NCBI GenBank assembly: GCA_963748005.1
Contig: CAVVHH010000002.1
Location: 2,480,001-2,544,000, forward strand
Direction of reading: 5' to 3'
DNA length: 64,000 bases
Source of the DNA: CAILZL01 sp963748005
GTDB taxonomy: Bacteria > Pseudomonadota > Gammaproteobacteria > Steroidobacterales > Steroidobacteraceae
Positions 42,496 through 51,158 of this stretch are shown piece by piece (the stretch's first letter is position 1; every line of letters begins with the position of its first letter). The translations under genes were made by a program, and so were the position numbers. The notes under the pieces were generated by a model. The model did not search any database. It worked only from the letters and a program-made list of their open reading frames with translations, and had not been told where the DNA came from.

Positions 42496-43905
42496 TCATT
42501 CGGTTTCCCCAATGGGCAATTCAACTGTCACTGACGTCCCGCGAGCCGGCGTGCTGTCGATGTGCAATGTACCGCCCAGTATCTTGGCCCGTTCCTGCAT
42601 GCTGGTCAGGCCGAGTCCGGTAGTGCCCGAATGCTGCGTGTCCGGATCCAGGCCGCGACCGTCGTCGGTGATTTTGAGGCGCAGGCAGCGCAAGTCACGC
42701 TCGAGGCGCACGACGATCCGCTGCGCGCGTGCATGTCGCATCGCGTTGCTGAGCGCCTCTTGAGCAACACGGTACAGGTGGGTGGCGCGGTCGGGATCGA
42801 GCAGGTCGTCGACCGGATCGAGATGTCGCTCGATGGGCAGGCCGGCACCCTCGGCCACCTGGTCGAGCAGGCCTTCCAGCGACGCAGTGAACCCCAGCAG
42901 GTCGATGTGCAGGGGGCGCAGCCGACGCACGATCGAACGCACTTCTGCGATGGCCTGGGAGTTGCTACGTACGATGGCCTGCAGGTGCGTCGCGGCTGGT
43001 TCGGAGATCTGCGGATCTGCCAGCGCCATCTGCGCCCGGTTGGAGATGAGGGAAAGTTCCTGGCCGACGCTGTCGTGCAGTTCTCCCGCGATGCGTCGTC
43101 TCTCCTGCTCCTGGGTATTGAGCAACCGCACCCCGAATTCCTCGCGTGCCTGCAGTTGATGCTCCTGTGCGCGACGCAGCGAGTCGCTGGCCTGTTGCAG
43201 TTCTGCGTAGCGCCGCCGCAGTTGTCGCACCAGCCGGGCAATTGCATCGCGCAGACGCTCGATTTCGCCGTAGAAGTGCAGCGACTCAAGTGACTCGAGT
43301 TCACCGCCGCCTGAGCTCAATGCCGCTGCATGCCCCTCAAGCTGTGTTAGTGGCCGCAGTACCAACACCTTGAGCAGCAGGTACAGACAGGTTGTCAGCA
43401 GGATGTCGAAAATGGCGATGGTGAACAGCATCCAGCGCAGCGTCTGCGCCAGCGCCTCCTGAAGATAGACGGGCGTGACCTGCACAGTGACGGTTCCTAT
43501 CAAGGCGCCATCCAGTGTGATGTCGCGTGCGACGCTCCATTCCTTTGGCGCGGTGGGCGCCACATCCGTCGCAACAATGTTATCCGTGGCGTCCCGTACC
43601 CGGATGTGCTGCGATTTGTTCTGATCGGCCAGTGTCACGACTACGGCAGTGACCTCATGGTCGTGCATGGCGCTCTCAATGATGTCGTCGATCTGTGGCC
43701 GATCGAAGTTCCATATCGGCAGCTTCAGTGCGACAGCAAGCTGTTCGGCCCAGATTACCTGATCCTCCTGGAGACGCTGAGTACGTCGCTGTTCTTCGAC
43801 GCGGTAGTTGTAGGTGGCCAAGGCGCTGAGGATCACTGTCGTCACGATGATCAGCACGAATGCAACCGCACTGGCAATGGATGTTTTTGCCTGTATGGGC
43901 CTCAC
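42496..43905 (-). CDS. Membrane sensor histidine kinase (HisKA_3 type)
   Basis: A 469-residue kinase. Helix one is at about 12-30, an extracytoplasmic sensor loop spans 35-150, helix two is at 157-182, and a linker like HAMP (to 235) follows. The phosphoacceptor is H277 in ELHDSVGQELS, a HisKA_3 motif of the NarX/UhpB class, and the ATPase has ALSNAMRHARA (N box), DDGRGLDPD and TGLGLTSM. No response regulator is encoded beside it, so the partner lies elsewhere. Its start overlaps the stop of the binding-protein gene by four bases. Confidence 0.93.
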   Translation of the reverse strand: MRPIQAKTSIASAVAFVLIIVTTVILSALATYNYRVEEQRRTQRLQEDQVIWAEQLAVALKLPIWNFDRPQIDDIIESAMHDHEVTAVVVTLADQNKSQHIRVRDATDNIVATDVAPTAPKEWSVARDITLDGALIGTVTVQVTPVYLQEALAQTLRWMLFTIAIFDILLTTCLYLLLKVLVLRPLTQLEGHAAALSSGGGELESLESLHFYGEIERLRDAIARLVRQLRRRYAELQQASDSLRRAQEHQLQAREEFGVRLLNTQEQERRRIAGELHDSVGQELSLISNRAQMALADPQISEPAATHLQAIVRSNSQAIAEVRSIVRRLRPLHIDLLGFTASLEGLLDQVAEGAGLPIERHLDPVDDLLDPDRATHLYRVAQEALSNAMRHARAQRIVVRLERDLRCLRLKITDDGRGLDPDTQHSGTTGLGLTSMQERAKILGGTLHIDSTPARGTSVTVELPIGETE

Positions 43906-44909
43906 GGCTGGCTGCCCCCGGTGCTGCGCGGCCGATAGCTCCGCGGCTCAAACCACAGGCGTGTTTCGGCAAACTGCGTCTCTCGACCGAGGTTCGGATT
44001 GTTGATGCGGATGATCATGCGGTGCGCGAGATCCAGCTGGCGGATCTTCCTGTCCTGATACTCTGAAAACAGGCTGTCGTAACTGCCATCAGCGATCATG
44101 CGTCGCATACCGGCTTCGGCGCGCGTCGCCAGCCGCTGACCTTGCGGTGTTTTCGGGAACCAGAAGTACATTGGTTGAGGGTAATAGAGAATCAGGTTTG
44201 GCTCGATCTCAATATCGGGGAGCGCGTGTCGCCGCTGTTCGTATTCATCGATCACTTCCACCGCGCCGCGCGGGAAAATATCGAAACGTCCATTTGCCAG
44301 CATCTCGAACAGGCCTTCGTAGCTGGAGCCAGTGACAACATTCAGGCCGCTGGCACGCAGGATGTTCACGTCGATCCAGTCCAGCCCCTGCCCGAAGCGA
44401 AACTGCCGCAAGTCGTCCAGCGATTTGACGTTCGCGAAGCGGGCGCGATCCTGTTTGCGTATCAGGAGGATCCGATAACCCGCCAGGTTGCGATCCACCG
44501 GAATTGGGACGGTCGCGAGTGCCCGATCCAGCTCCGGGGTTGGCGTCTGGTACATCACAGTCAGGCGTCCGGTGTTGTTCATCAGTTCAACGGCCTGTCG
44601 TCGCTCGGACATCGGCGGGCTGGGCTCAAGTACGAACGCCCCATAGTCCTTGCGTGTTTTCTCCAGCGCAGTTTCAAGAATCTTCCAGTGATAGGTGTAG
44701 CGGGTATCGGTGGCGGATTCCGGCGCGTTGTAGATGTAGCGCATGACCGGTTCCTGTCCCTGAACTACCGGTGTCGTCAGCAACAGAGCGAACAACCACA
44801 GCAGGTACTGCACTCGCCCTGGTTTGCCGGTGGAAAACCGGGCGAAAGCAGGCCCGCAACTCGGCAGACCCGGCCACAGACCACGCCCCAGGATTGCTGT
44901 TCGCGGCAT
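43902..44909 (-). CDS. Periplasmic solute-binding protein, sensor partner
   Basis: A 335-residue protein of the extracellular solute-binding (SBP_bac_3-like) type. A hydrophobic signal (QYLLWLFALLLTTPVVQG, about 34-51) precedes the mature part, suggesting that the translated start may lie further inside than the first ATG. The two-lobe pattern is seen in DLRQFRFGQGLDWIDVN and MFEMLANGRFDIFPRGA. There are no ABC permease or ATPase genes nearby; it overlaps the kinase start by four bases, so it probably feeds signal to that kinase rather than to transport. Confidence 0.85.
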   Translation of the reverse strand: MPRTAILGRGLWPGLPSCGPAFARFSTGKPGRVQYLLWLFALLLTTPVVQGQEPVMRYIYNAPESATDTRYTYHWKILETALEKTRKDYGAFVLEPSPPMSERRQAVELMNNTGRLTVMYQTPTPELDRALATVPIPVDRNLAGYRILLIRKQDRARFANVKSLDDLRQFRFGQGLDWIDVNILRASGLNVVTGSSYEGLFEMLANGRFDIFPRGAVEVIDEYEQRRHALPDIEIEPNLILYYPQPMYFWFPKTPQGQRLATRAEAGMRRMIADGSYDSLFSEYQDRKIRQLDLAHRMIIRINNPNLGRETQFAETRLWFEPRSYRPRSTGGSQP

Positions 44910-44923
44910 TCTCTTAATTTGCT

Positions 44924-45256
44924 TCAGGTATCTGGCGTTGATGCGACATTCTGACGGACCCAGTCCAGGTACGCTTCGCTCCCGGCGTTGACCGGCACAG
45001 CGATCAGTTCCGGCAGTTCATACGGATGTAGCGCCTTGAGTCGTGTTTCCAGCGCTGCCATCCGGGCGGCGGTGGTCTTGATCAGCAACAGAATCTCCCC
45101 GTCCCGCTGTAGCTTACCCTGCCACATATAAGTGGACTGTACCCCCGGCAGCTGGTTGACGCAGGCCGCCAGCCCTTCGCCGACCAGGGCGGTAGCCAGG
45201 GTTTCGGCGCTTTCCGCGGTGGGGCAGGTGGTCAGGGCAAGCAGGATGTCGGTCAT
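44924..45256 (-). CDS. cutA: Divalent-cation tolerance protein CutA
   Basis: A 110-residue CutA1 trimer-forming protein. The start is TDILLALTTCPTAESAETLA; later LAACVNQLPGVQSTYMWQGKLQRDGEILLLIKT and HPYELPELIAVPV match the family. Its role in copper tolerance is not well settled. ATG at 45256 is chosen; 28 more codons are open but overlap the intergenic repeat. It is transcribed away from groES. Confidence 0.95.
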   Translation of the reverse strand: MTDILLALTTCPTAESAETLATALVGEGLAACVNQLPGVQSTYMWQGKLQRDGEILLLIKTTAARMAALETRLKALHPYELPELIAVPVNAGSEAYLDWVRQNVASTPDT

Positions 45257-45360
45257 CTTAAAGGTGTTGGGTAGTGGACTGTAGGCCGCAGGTCGGAACG
45301 GATTGACTTCGGGCCCACAGTCTACAGCCCACAGCCCCACCGTCTTTCTTCGCTGCCCCC

Positions 45361-45388
45361 CTTGAAATCCCAGTCTCGGCCCCTATGA
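45361..45388 (+). promoter_or_regulatory. Sigma-32 (heat-shock) promoter of groESL
   Basis: CTTGAAA at 45361-45367 is the perfect -35 element; CCCCTATGAT at 45380-45389 matches the -10 consensus CCCCATnT, with a 12-base spacer. It lies 100 bases before groES. Confidence 0.82.
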
Positions 45389-45415
45389 TTAGCAGCCGCA
45401 TGGGTAGAGTGCTAA
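45389..45415 (+). promoter_or_regulatory. CIRCE operator (HrcA binding site)
   Basis: TTAGCAGCC (45389-45397), a 9-base spacer, then GAGTGCTAA (45407-45415). The CIRCE consensus is TTAGCACTC-N9-GAGTGCTAA; the right arm is perfect, and the left arm differs at two bases. It overlaps the downstream edge of the sigma-32 promoter, so HrcA would repress at the start site. Confidence 0.8.
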
Positions 45416-45489
45416 CAGGGTTCTGACGAACCCGGCCGCTCACCCACCCGAAAACCCGATTTCTTCTAAACCCCATAGTGGAGTTTGTT

Positions 45490-45792
45490 ATGGCTGACAA
45501 ATTGAAAATTCGTCCCCTGCACGACCGCGTCATCATCAAGCGTCTTGAAGAAGAGCGTGTGTCCGCCGGCGGCATCGTGATTCCTGACAGCGCCACCGAA
45601 AAGCCGATCAAGGGCAAGGTCATTGCCGTCGGCAAGGGCAAGATCCTGGAAAACGGCGAAGTACGCGCCCTGGACGTGAAGGTTGGCGACAACATTCTGT
45701 TCGGCAAGTACAGCGGCACCGAAGTGAAGGTCGATGGCGATGAACTCCTCGTGATGCGCGAGGAAGACATCATGGCCGTGATCGAGAAGTGA
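45490..45792 (+). CDS. groS: Co-chaperonin GroES
   Basis: A 100-residue GroES lid. It has KIRPLHDRVIIKRLEEE near the start, the mobile loop GGIVIPDSATEKP (about 25-37) and the ending REEDIMAVIEK. ATG at 45490 is used, preceded by a GGAG site; a frame extension of four codons upstream is ignored. It is first gene of groESL with both sigma-32 and CIRCE upstream. Confidence 0.98.
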   Translation: MADKLKIRPLHDRVIIKRLEEERVSAGGIVIPDSATEKPIKGKVIAVGKGKILENGEVRALDVKVGDNILFGKYSGTEVKVDGDELLVMREEDIMAVIEK

Positions 45793-45794
45793 TC

Positions 45795-45893
45795 GCACCG
45801 CCAGCGGTGCGGTCATCTCCGCGAAGGCGGGGATCCAGATCAAACCACTGGCTTCTGCTTCTTGAACTGGATTCCCGCCTGCGCGGGAATGAC
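45795..45893. repeat. GTCATnCCCGCG-type inverted repeats between groES and groEL
   Basis: A perfect hairpin GCACCGC/GCGGTGC (45795-45810) is followed by GTCATCTCCGCGAAGGCGG GGATCCAG (45812-45838) and its inverted form CTGGATTCCCGCCTGCG CGGGAATGAC (45867-45893). It belongs to the same family as the element at 13955-14106. In the groESL mRNA these would fold into stems between the two cistrons. Confidence 0.75.
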
Positions 45894-45956
45894 GACAAGA
45901 AAGCGCGACACACCGACTTCGGTTTTCAACAGATTTTTTATTGAGGATTTACTCAC

Positions 45957-47606
45957 ATGGCAGCTAAAGAAGTACGTTTTAGTGACGACGCCCGCGCCCG
46001 CATGCTCAAGGGCGTGAACATCCTGGCCAATGCCGTCAAGGCAACGCTGGGTCCCAAAGGCCGCAACGCCGTGCTCGAAAAGAGCTTTGGCGCTCCGACC
46101 GTAACGAAAGACGGCGTGTCCGTTGCCAAAGAAATCGAACTGAAAGACAAGTTCGAAAACATGGGCGCACAGATGGTGAAGGAAGTGGCTTCCAACACCT
46201 CCGATGAAGCCGGCGACGGCACCACCACCGCCACCGTTCTTGCTCAAGCCATCGTGCGCGAAGGCCTGAAGGCCGTGGCCGCCGGCGCCAACCCGATGGA
46301 CCTGAAGCGCGGTATCGACAAGGCCGTGATTGCAGCCACCGAAGAGCTGAAGAAGCTCAGCAAGCCCTGCAAGGACCAGAAGGCCATTGCCCAGGTCGGC
46401 ACGATCTCGGCGAACAGCGATGAATCGATCGGTAAGACCATTGCTGACGCAATGGAAAAGGTCGGCAAAGAAGGCGTGATCACCGTTGAAGAAGGTTCGG
46501 GTCTGCAGAACGAACTCGACGTGGTGGAAGGCATGCAGTTCGATCGCGGCTACCTGTCGCCTTACTTCATCAACAACCAGGCCAACCAGACTGCCGAGTT
46601 CGACAACCCGTACATCCTGCTGTACGAAAAGAAGATCTCCAACGTCCGCGAAATGCTGCCGCTGCTCGAAGGCATTGCCAAGGCCGGCCGTCCGCTGATC
46701 ATCGTTGCTGAAGACGTGGAAGGCGAAGCGCTGGCCACTCTGGTGGTCAACACCATTCGCGGCATCGTCAAGGTGTGCGCCGTCAAGGCTCCTGGCTTCG
46801 GCGATCGCCGCAAGGCCATGCTGCAGGATATCGCCATCCTCACCGGCGGCACCGTGATTTCCGACGAAGTCGGCCTGTCACTGGAAAAGGCCACGCTGAA
46901 CGATCTCGGCGAAGCCAAGAAAGTGCTGGTGGAAAAAGAAAACACCACGCTCATCGACGGCAAGGGTAAGGCTGCGGACATCAAGGCTCGCGTCGAGCAG
47001 ATCCGCAAGCAGGTTGAGGAAACCACTTCCGACTACGACAAGGAAAAGCTGCAGGAGCGCGTTGCCAAGCTGTCCGGCGGCGTGGCCGTGATCAAGGTTG
47101 GCGCTGCCACCGAAATCGAAATGAAGGAAAAGAAAGCCCGCGTGGAAGACGCGCTGCACGCAACCCGTGCTGCCGTTGAAGAAGGCGTGGTTCCCGGCGG
47201 CGGTGTTGCCCTGATCCGCGCGCAGAAGGCCGTGGAAAAGCTGGAAGTGTCCAGCGAAGACCAGGCATTCGGCGTTCGCATCCTGGCCCGCGCCATCGAA
47301 GAGCCGCTGCGTCAGATCGTCACCAATGCCGGTGAAGATGCCGCTGTCGTGCTGGCCGATGTGAAGAAGGGCAAGGGCACCTACGGCTACAACGCTGCCA
47401 ACAGCACCTACGGCGATATGCTCGAAATGGGCATCCTCGACCCCACCAAGGTAACGCGTCTGGCCCTGCAGAACGCCGCCTCGGTTGCCGGTCTGCTGCT
47501 GACCACCGAAGTGATGATTGCCGAAGCCCCGAAGGAAGAGGCTGAGCATGCACACGGCGGTGGCGGCATGGGTGACATGGGTGGAATGGGCGGCATGGGA
47601 ATGTAA
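45957..47606 (+). CDS. groL: Chaperonin GroEL
   Basis: A 549-residue GroEL. ATP-binding features are NILANAVKATLGPKGRN and the DGTTTATVLA motif (about 87-96); the C-terminal tail ends in GGM repeats (GDMGGMGGMGM). It folds proteins with GroES. A GAGGA site precedes the ATG. It is 164 bases after groES, a gap widened by inverted repeats, and ends in a strong terminator. Confidence 0.99.
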   Translation: MAAKEVRFSDDARARMLKGVNILANAVKATLGPKGRNAVLEKSFGAPTVTKDGVSVAKEIELKDKFENMGAQMVKEVASNTSDEAGDGTTTATVLAQAIVREGLKAVAAGANPMDLKRGIDKAVIAATEELKKLSKPCKDQKAIAQVGTISANSDESIGKTIADAMEKVGKEGVITVEEGSGLQNELDVVEGMQFDRGYLSPYFINNQANQTAEFDNPYILLYEKKISNVREMLPLLEGIAKAGRPLIIVAEDVEGEALATLVVNTIRGIVKVCAVKAPGFGDRRKAMLQDIAILTGGTVISDEVGLSLEKATLNDLGEAKKVLVEKENTTLIDGKGKAADIKARVEQIRKQVEETTSDYDKEKLQERVAKLSGGVAVIKVGAATEIEMKEKKARVEDALHATRAAVEEGVVPGGGVALIRAQKAVEKLEVSSEDQAFGVRILARAIEEPLRQIVTNAGEDAAVVLADVKKGKGTYGYNAANSTYGDMLEMGILDPTKVTRLALQNAASVAGLLLTTEVMIAEAPKEEAEHAHGGGGMGDMGGMGGMGM

Positions 47607-47656
47607 TGCCTGCCGCGTAACTTACGTGACTCATACGTTGAGTTGCTGAGTTAAAT

Positions 47657-47692
47657 AAGCCCCGTTCAAGTTATCTTGGGCGGGGCTTTTTT
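47657..47692 (+). terminator. Rho-independent terminator of groESL
   Basis: AAGCCCCG (47657-47664) pairs with CGGGGCTT (47681-47688), followed by a run of Ts to 47692. Confidence 0.88.
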
Positions 47693-47752
47693 AATACCAA
47701 TACGAATTGTTGGGGTATGCTTCAGGCCTGATTCTGACGGGCACCTTTTGAA

Positions 47753-47938
47753 ATGACTGCCATACAAGAAGCCGAGCAAGCGGGTTTCGATCTAAGCCTT
47801 GTGGATGAGAGTCTGCGTTGCTCGCCTGAGCAGCGGGCAGTGCAACATCAAGTGGCTCTGGAACTGGCGCTTGAACTGGAAAAGACAGGACAGCAGCTCC
47901 GTGACCGAACTCAATCGACTTCTGCAGCGCCTGTCTGA
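47753..47938 (+). CDS. Small helical protein upstream of a nucleotidyltransferase
   Basis: A 61-residue protein, mostly alpha helical: QEAEQAGFDLSLVDESLR, then SPEQRAVQHQVALELALELEK. It overlaps the following nucleotidyltransferase start by 38 bases in another frame, so translation is coupled. No family is recognised with certainty; small helical partners of minimal nucleotidyltransferases are often antitoxins (inference). Confidence 0.65.
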   Translation: MTAIQEAEQAGFDLSLVDESLRCSPEQRAVQHQVALELALELEKTGQQLRDRTQSTSAAPV

Positions 47939-48380
47939 CGCCAAGATTGATTTCGTCATCGTCGGTGGCTTCGCCGCCATGCTGCATGGCTCAAGCCTGC
48001 TCACCCGCGACCTGGATGTCTGCGCAATTCTGACGGCTGACAATCTGGACAAACTGCGCGAAGTATTTCGCGATCTGCATCCCGTGCATCGCATGACTCG
48101 GCAGCGTTTGTCATTCCTTGATAATCCCGATCCCGGCGTTCCACTCAATAACTTGTATCTGCAAACTGATCTTGGCCCACTCGATCTGCTGAGCACGATC
48201 ACCGGTGTTGGTGACTTCGAGCGGGTGCGTGCTGCGTCAATTCAAGTTGAGCTATTTGGAAAAAGTGTGAAGGTCATGGCCATTGAGGATTTGATAATGG
48301 CAAAGCAGGCTATTGGCAGGGAGAAGGATTGGCTGGCGGTTAAAGAACTGCGGGCGATCATTGAGAAGAAGCCAGGTTAA
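47901..48380 (+). CDS. Nucleotidyltransferase-fold protein (AbiEii/DUF6036-like)
   Basis: A 159-residue minimal nucleotidyltransferase. The fold signature is intact: FVIVGGFAAMLHGSSLLTRDLDV (about 18-40), with two Asp as metal ligands (D37, D39) and a third acidic residue expected near LGPLDLLSTI. GTG at 47901 is chosen because it begins the domain (TELNRLLQRLSDAKID); the longer open frame upstream lacks similarity. The pair with the small protein resembles toxin-antitoxin or AbiEii-like modules, in which the nucleotidyltransferase blocks translation by modifying tRNA. A decayed relative of its 3' end recurs at 55386. Confidence 0.8.
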   Translation: MTELNRLLQRLSDAKIDFVIVGGFAAMLHGSSLLTRDLDVCAILTADNLDKLREVFRDLHPVHRMTRQRLSFLDNPDPGVPLNNLYLQTDLGPLDLLSTITGVGDFERVRAASIQVELFGKSVKVMAIEDLIMAKQAIGREKDWLAVKELRAIIEKKPG

Positions 48381-48492
48381 AGTTTAATTGACGTTGCGGG
48401 TAAACAATACTTGCCACGCGAATACCTACGATCCGACGGCCCGGTGATACTTCCGCTGGGGTTTCTTTTGAGCCACAAGGAAGAGCTGATTG

Positions 48493-50367
48493 GTGAAAAA
48501 CCCGGTTCTCATCTCCATGAAAATAATATCGCTTCAAATATCAAATATCCTTAGCTTCAGATTTGTCCAAAATATTGAAGATGCCGAGAAGCTGAGCTTT
48601 GACGATGACCTAAATATCATTATCGGAGAGAACGGTTCTGGTAAGTCGACGGCTCTTGAAGTCATAAATTTCCTATTTAGGCGCGTTCTCTACAAACAAT
48701 TTAGTCTTAATCAAGATCTGTACACACAGCGAAACGCTATTAATACTGATCAGCGACGCCAAGTACTTCTGCCGGCAAATAACAACTCGTATTCGGGCTT
48801 CAGGCTTGATCCAAATTGGAATACTCCATCTCAACCTCAAATAATCAGGATTGTTGTTAAGTTGGACCAGATTGATACAACAAATATTCGGCATTTGTTG
48901 GGCAGACGTGAGGCTATAAGTCAGTGGGTCGGTCGATACACCACTCACGGCACGACCGCTGAGACTGCGTATGGAGAGATTTACACACTCGATATTGCTC
49001 TGCGCATCAATGACAAGCAGTTCTCCGTTCAGCCGCGAGATTGTGTGGCAGATTTTGGATATGCGTATCTAACTGACTATAACTTCTTCAAGGAAGCAAT
49101 CTCTCTCTACAATCTTGAGAATGCTGATGGCCCCATTGAGGGGCTATATGAGTCATTCACGCTTATTAGTAGCTATCGGAATTATCACGCCTTTAATGTT
49201 TCGATAAGCCTCAAAGATCAACATCCCGTCGCTCAAGTTCAGCAAATCAGAAGTGCGGACTTTAATAGAAGTTTAAATGCCAATGATAATTCTGAGCCTG
49301 CAATATTTGCGCTTGTTAGATTAAGAGTGGCGCAGGAGCACTTTGGAATGATTCCGAAAAAAATGACTGAGGTGGAGTGCGAAATAGCTGCCAATAATTT
49401 ACATTTTATCGTTGAGATCAATAAGCGTCTGAAAATCGTCAATCTTAAATGTAAGATCAAGTTGATCGATCTTCGCACGTGGCAATACAGCTTTGAGTTT
49501 TTCGACCTGCGAAGAAACCAGGCCATTGCTGACATCAACAGTCTTAGCGCTGGGCAAAAAGCAATTACCCACTTGGTTTTTGAGGCGTATGGTAGAGGAG
49601 ACTTGAAAGGCGGGGTGGTGATCATCGATGAGCCGGAAATTCATCTGCACTATCAATTTCAGCACGAGTATCTCCAAGTAATTGGGGAGCTCAATAAACA
49701 TCAGAATTGCCAGTACATTCTCGTGACGCACTCGGAAGCGTTGATAAATTCCTCAACAATCGGCAGTGTGAGGCGATTCTCTCTGAACGCCGATGGATCT
49801 ACTGAAATTCATTTCCCAAATTTAACAGCCGATCAGAAAGTATTGATCCGTATTCTTGATAACACACGATCTACATATGCTTTTTTTGCTAAGAAGGTCG
49901 TTTTGGTTGAAGGAGACACTGATCGTTTCTTTTTTCAGGCTGTTCTGCATGCGATGCACAAAGAACTCGGCCAGGAAATTGCCATACTTAGGGTTGCGGG
50001 AAAAAATGAGTTCCCACATTGGACGGAACTTTTTGAGAAATTCGGATTAATTGTCTACCGTATTGCTGACTTAGATTGGGCTTACGATTTGTTTTACCCT
50101 GCCGAGCAGAAGACCAAGCTAAAGACGCCGGCTACGGTTGCGGCTTTCAAGTTGACGCATCCGAATTGCGATGCCCAGATCGCTGCCGAATATGCAAATA
50201 GAACATTCATTCTCAAGGATGGTGATTTGGAGCATTATCTTGGGATTAATAAAGATCTTGCCGAAGTCATAATGTTTTGTGGCAATCAATTGGCGCAATA
50301 CCTTCAGAACGACGCTAATCAAAAGAGTCTGGAGGTTCGGGAGATTATGCGTCGCATTGCGAATTGA
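48493..50367 (+). CDS. OLD-family ATPase with C-terminal Toprim nuclease domain
   Basis: A 624-residue protein. The N-terminal ABC-type ATPase has Walker A GENGSGKS (about 45-52), the ABC signature LSAGQK (about 351) and Walker B VVIIDEPEIHLH (D at about 379). The C-terminal Toprim domain starts at VVLVEGDTDRFF (catalytic Glu at about 472) and has a DLDW acidic motif. That order is the OLD family, linked to phage exclusion and DNA repair. No UvrD-like partner gene follows, so it is of the single-gene class. GTG at 48493 has an AAGGAAGAG site; ATG at 48517 is the alternative. Codon use is clearly AT-richer than its neighbours, a sign of transfer. Confidence 0.88.
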   Translation: MKNPVLISMKIISLQISNILSFRFVQNIEDAEKLSFDDDLNIIIGENGSGKSTALEVINFLFRRVLYKQFSLNQDLYTQRNAINTDQRRQVLLPANNNSYSGFRLDPNWNTPSQPQIIRIVVKLDQIDTTNIRHLLGRREAISQWVGRYTTHGTTAETAYGEIYTLDIALRINDKQFSVQPRDCVADFGYAYLTDYNFFKEAISLYNLENADGPIEGLYESFTLISSYRNYHAFNVSISLKDQHPVAQVQQIRSADFNRSLNANDNSEPAIFALVRLRVAQEHFGMIPKKMTEVECEIAANNLHFIVEINKRLKIVNLKCKIKLIDLRTWQYSFEFFDLRRNQAIADINSLSAGQKAITHLVFEAYGRGDLKGGVVIIDEPEIHLHYQFQHEYLQVIGELNKHQNCQYILVTHSEALINSSTIGSVRRFSLNADGSTEIHFPNLTADQKVLIRILDNTRSTYAFFAKKVVLVEGDTDRFFFQAVLHAMHKELGQEIAILRVAGKNEFPHWTELFEKFGLIVYRIADLDWAYDLFYPAEQKTKLKTPATVAAFKLTHPNCDAQIAAEYANRTFILKDGDLEHYLGINKDLAEVIMFCGNQLAQYLQNDANQKSLEVREIMRRIAN

Positions 50368-50607
50368 CCGCGGATCAAGTGCGTGGGCAACATCACCGGG
50401 CCGGGGGATCGGGGGTATTGCGGAACGCTGATGACTGTTGGCTTTCAACAGGCCCCAATCGTTGTGCCATGGTATCCCGGTTGATGTTGACGAAGAAGCT
50501 CGTGCTTACTGCGGCATCTTCAAACCAGCCGCATCGTAAAACGCCTCGAGCGATTCCATCATGCTGCCGATTCCGTATCATCGCGCGCGTTTCTGGCCGG
50601 CCCGCCG

Positions 50608-51099
50608 CTATGACCAGAACAGTCCGCGGCGGCCGAGCTTGCGCCGCTTGCTCCAGAGGTCGAAGTACATTACCGCGCCGGAAATCGCCAGGAACAGCAT
50701 CGACAGACCGGTGAACAGGCTGATGAACCTGCCGGGCAGGCCAAGGAATGCGCCGTCGTGGATGCCCTTGAAGGTCTGACTCGCCTGCCAGCCAAAAGGT
50801 TGACCCGTCGCGGGGTAGGTCGGACCCGACAGGCTGGCGATGCGACCCGTCGCAGTCTCGTATGCAACCTGCCGGGTATCCTCGCCTTCGCCGCTGACGA
50901 CCACGCCCTGAGGTATGCCGGCGAAATAGCGCAAGCGGATCACCTTGATGGGTTCGTCTGGAGCTTCATTGCGATAGGCCATCAGGGTCGCGTGCAGCAC
51001 GGCAGGCAGTTCGGTGTCGCTCAGCGGTGAGGACACGTCCGCTGTCAGGCCCGGACGGCCACCATGCATCAGCTGATAGATGCGGACGCCTGCAGCGTG
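50608..51099 (-). pseudogene. PepSY membrane protein gene, 3' duplicate fragment
   Basis: A truncated second copy of the PepSY gene at 61431-62639. Its product matches residues 242-402 of that protein, beginning at AGVRIYQLMHGGRPGLTADV and ending identically at RGLFWS, with scattered substitutions. The homology on DNA continues past the stop to about 50485 on one side and stops at about 51099 on the other. A frame extends to 51183 but its first 30 residues are unrelated. Without the N-terminal half and three helices it is unlikely to work. Confidence 0.85.
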
Positions 51100-51113
51100 T
51101 CTCGATATCACCG

Positions 51114-51158
51114 GGTCGTGGGTTCGAGGGTGTTTTTTGGTAGAACGAACCCACGACC
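51114..51158. repeat. 13-bp perfect inverted repeat at the duplication edge
   Basis: GGTCGTGGGTTCG (51114-51126) and CGAACCCACGACC (51146-51158) with a 19-base loop containing a T run. It lies 15 bases beyond the point where similarity to the intact PepSY gene ends. Confidence 0.7.

Noticed and set aside
45280..45345. Imperfect palindrome between cutA and groES
   Set aside because: Pairing is partial and no other copy was found in the window.
46878..47555. Leftward frame opposite groEL
   Set aside because: Shadow of groEL; no recognisable product.
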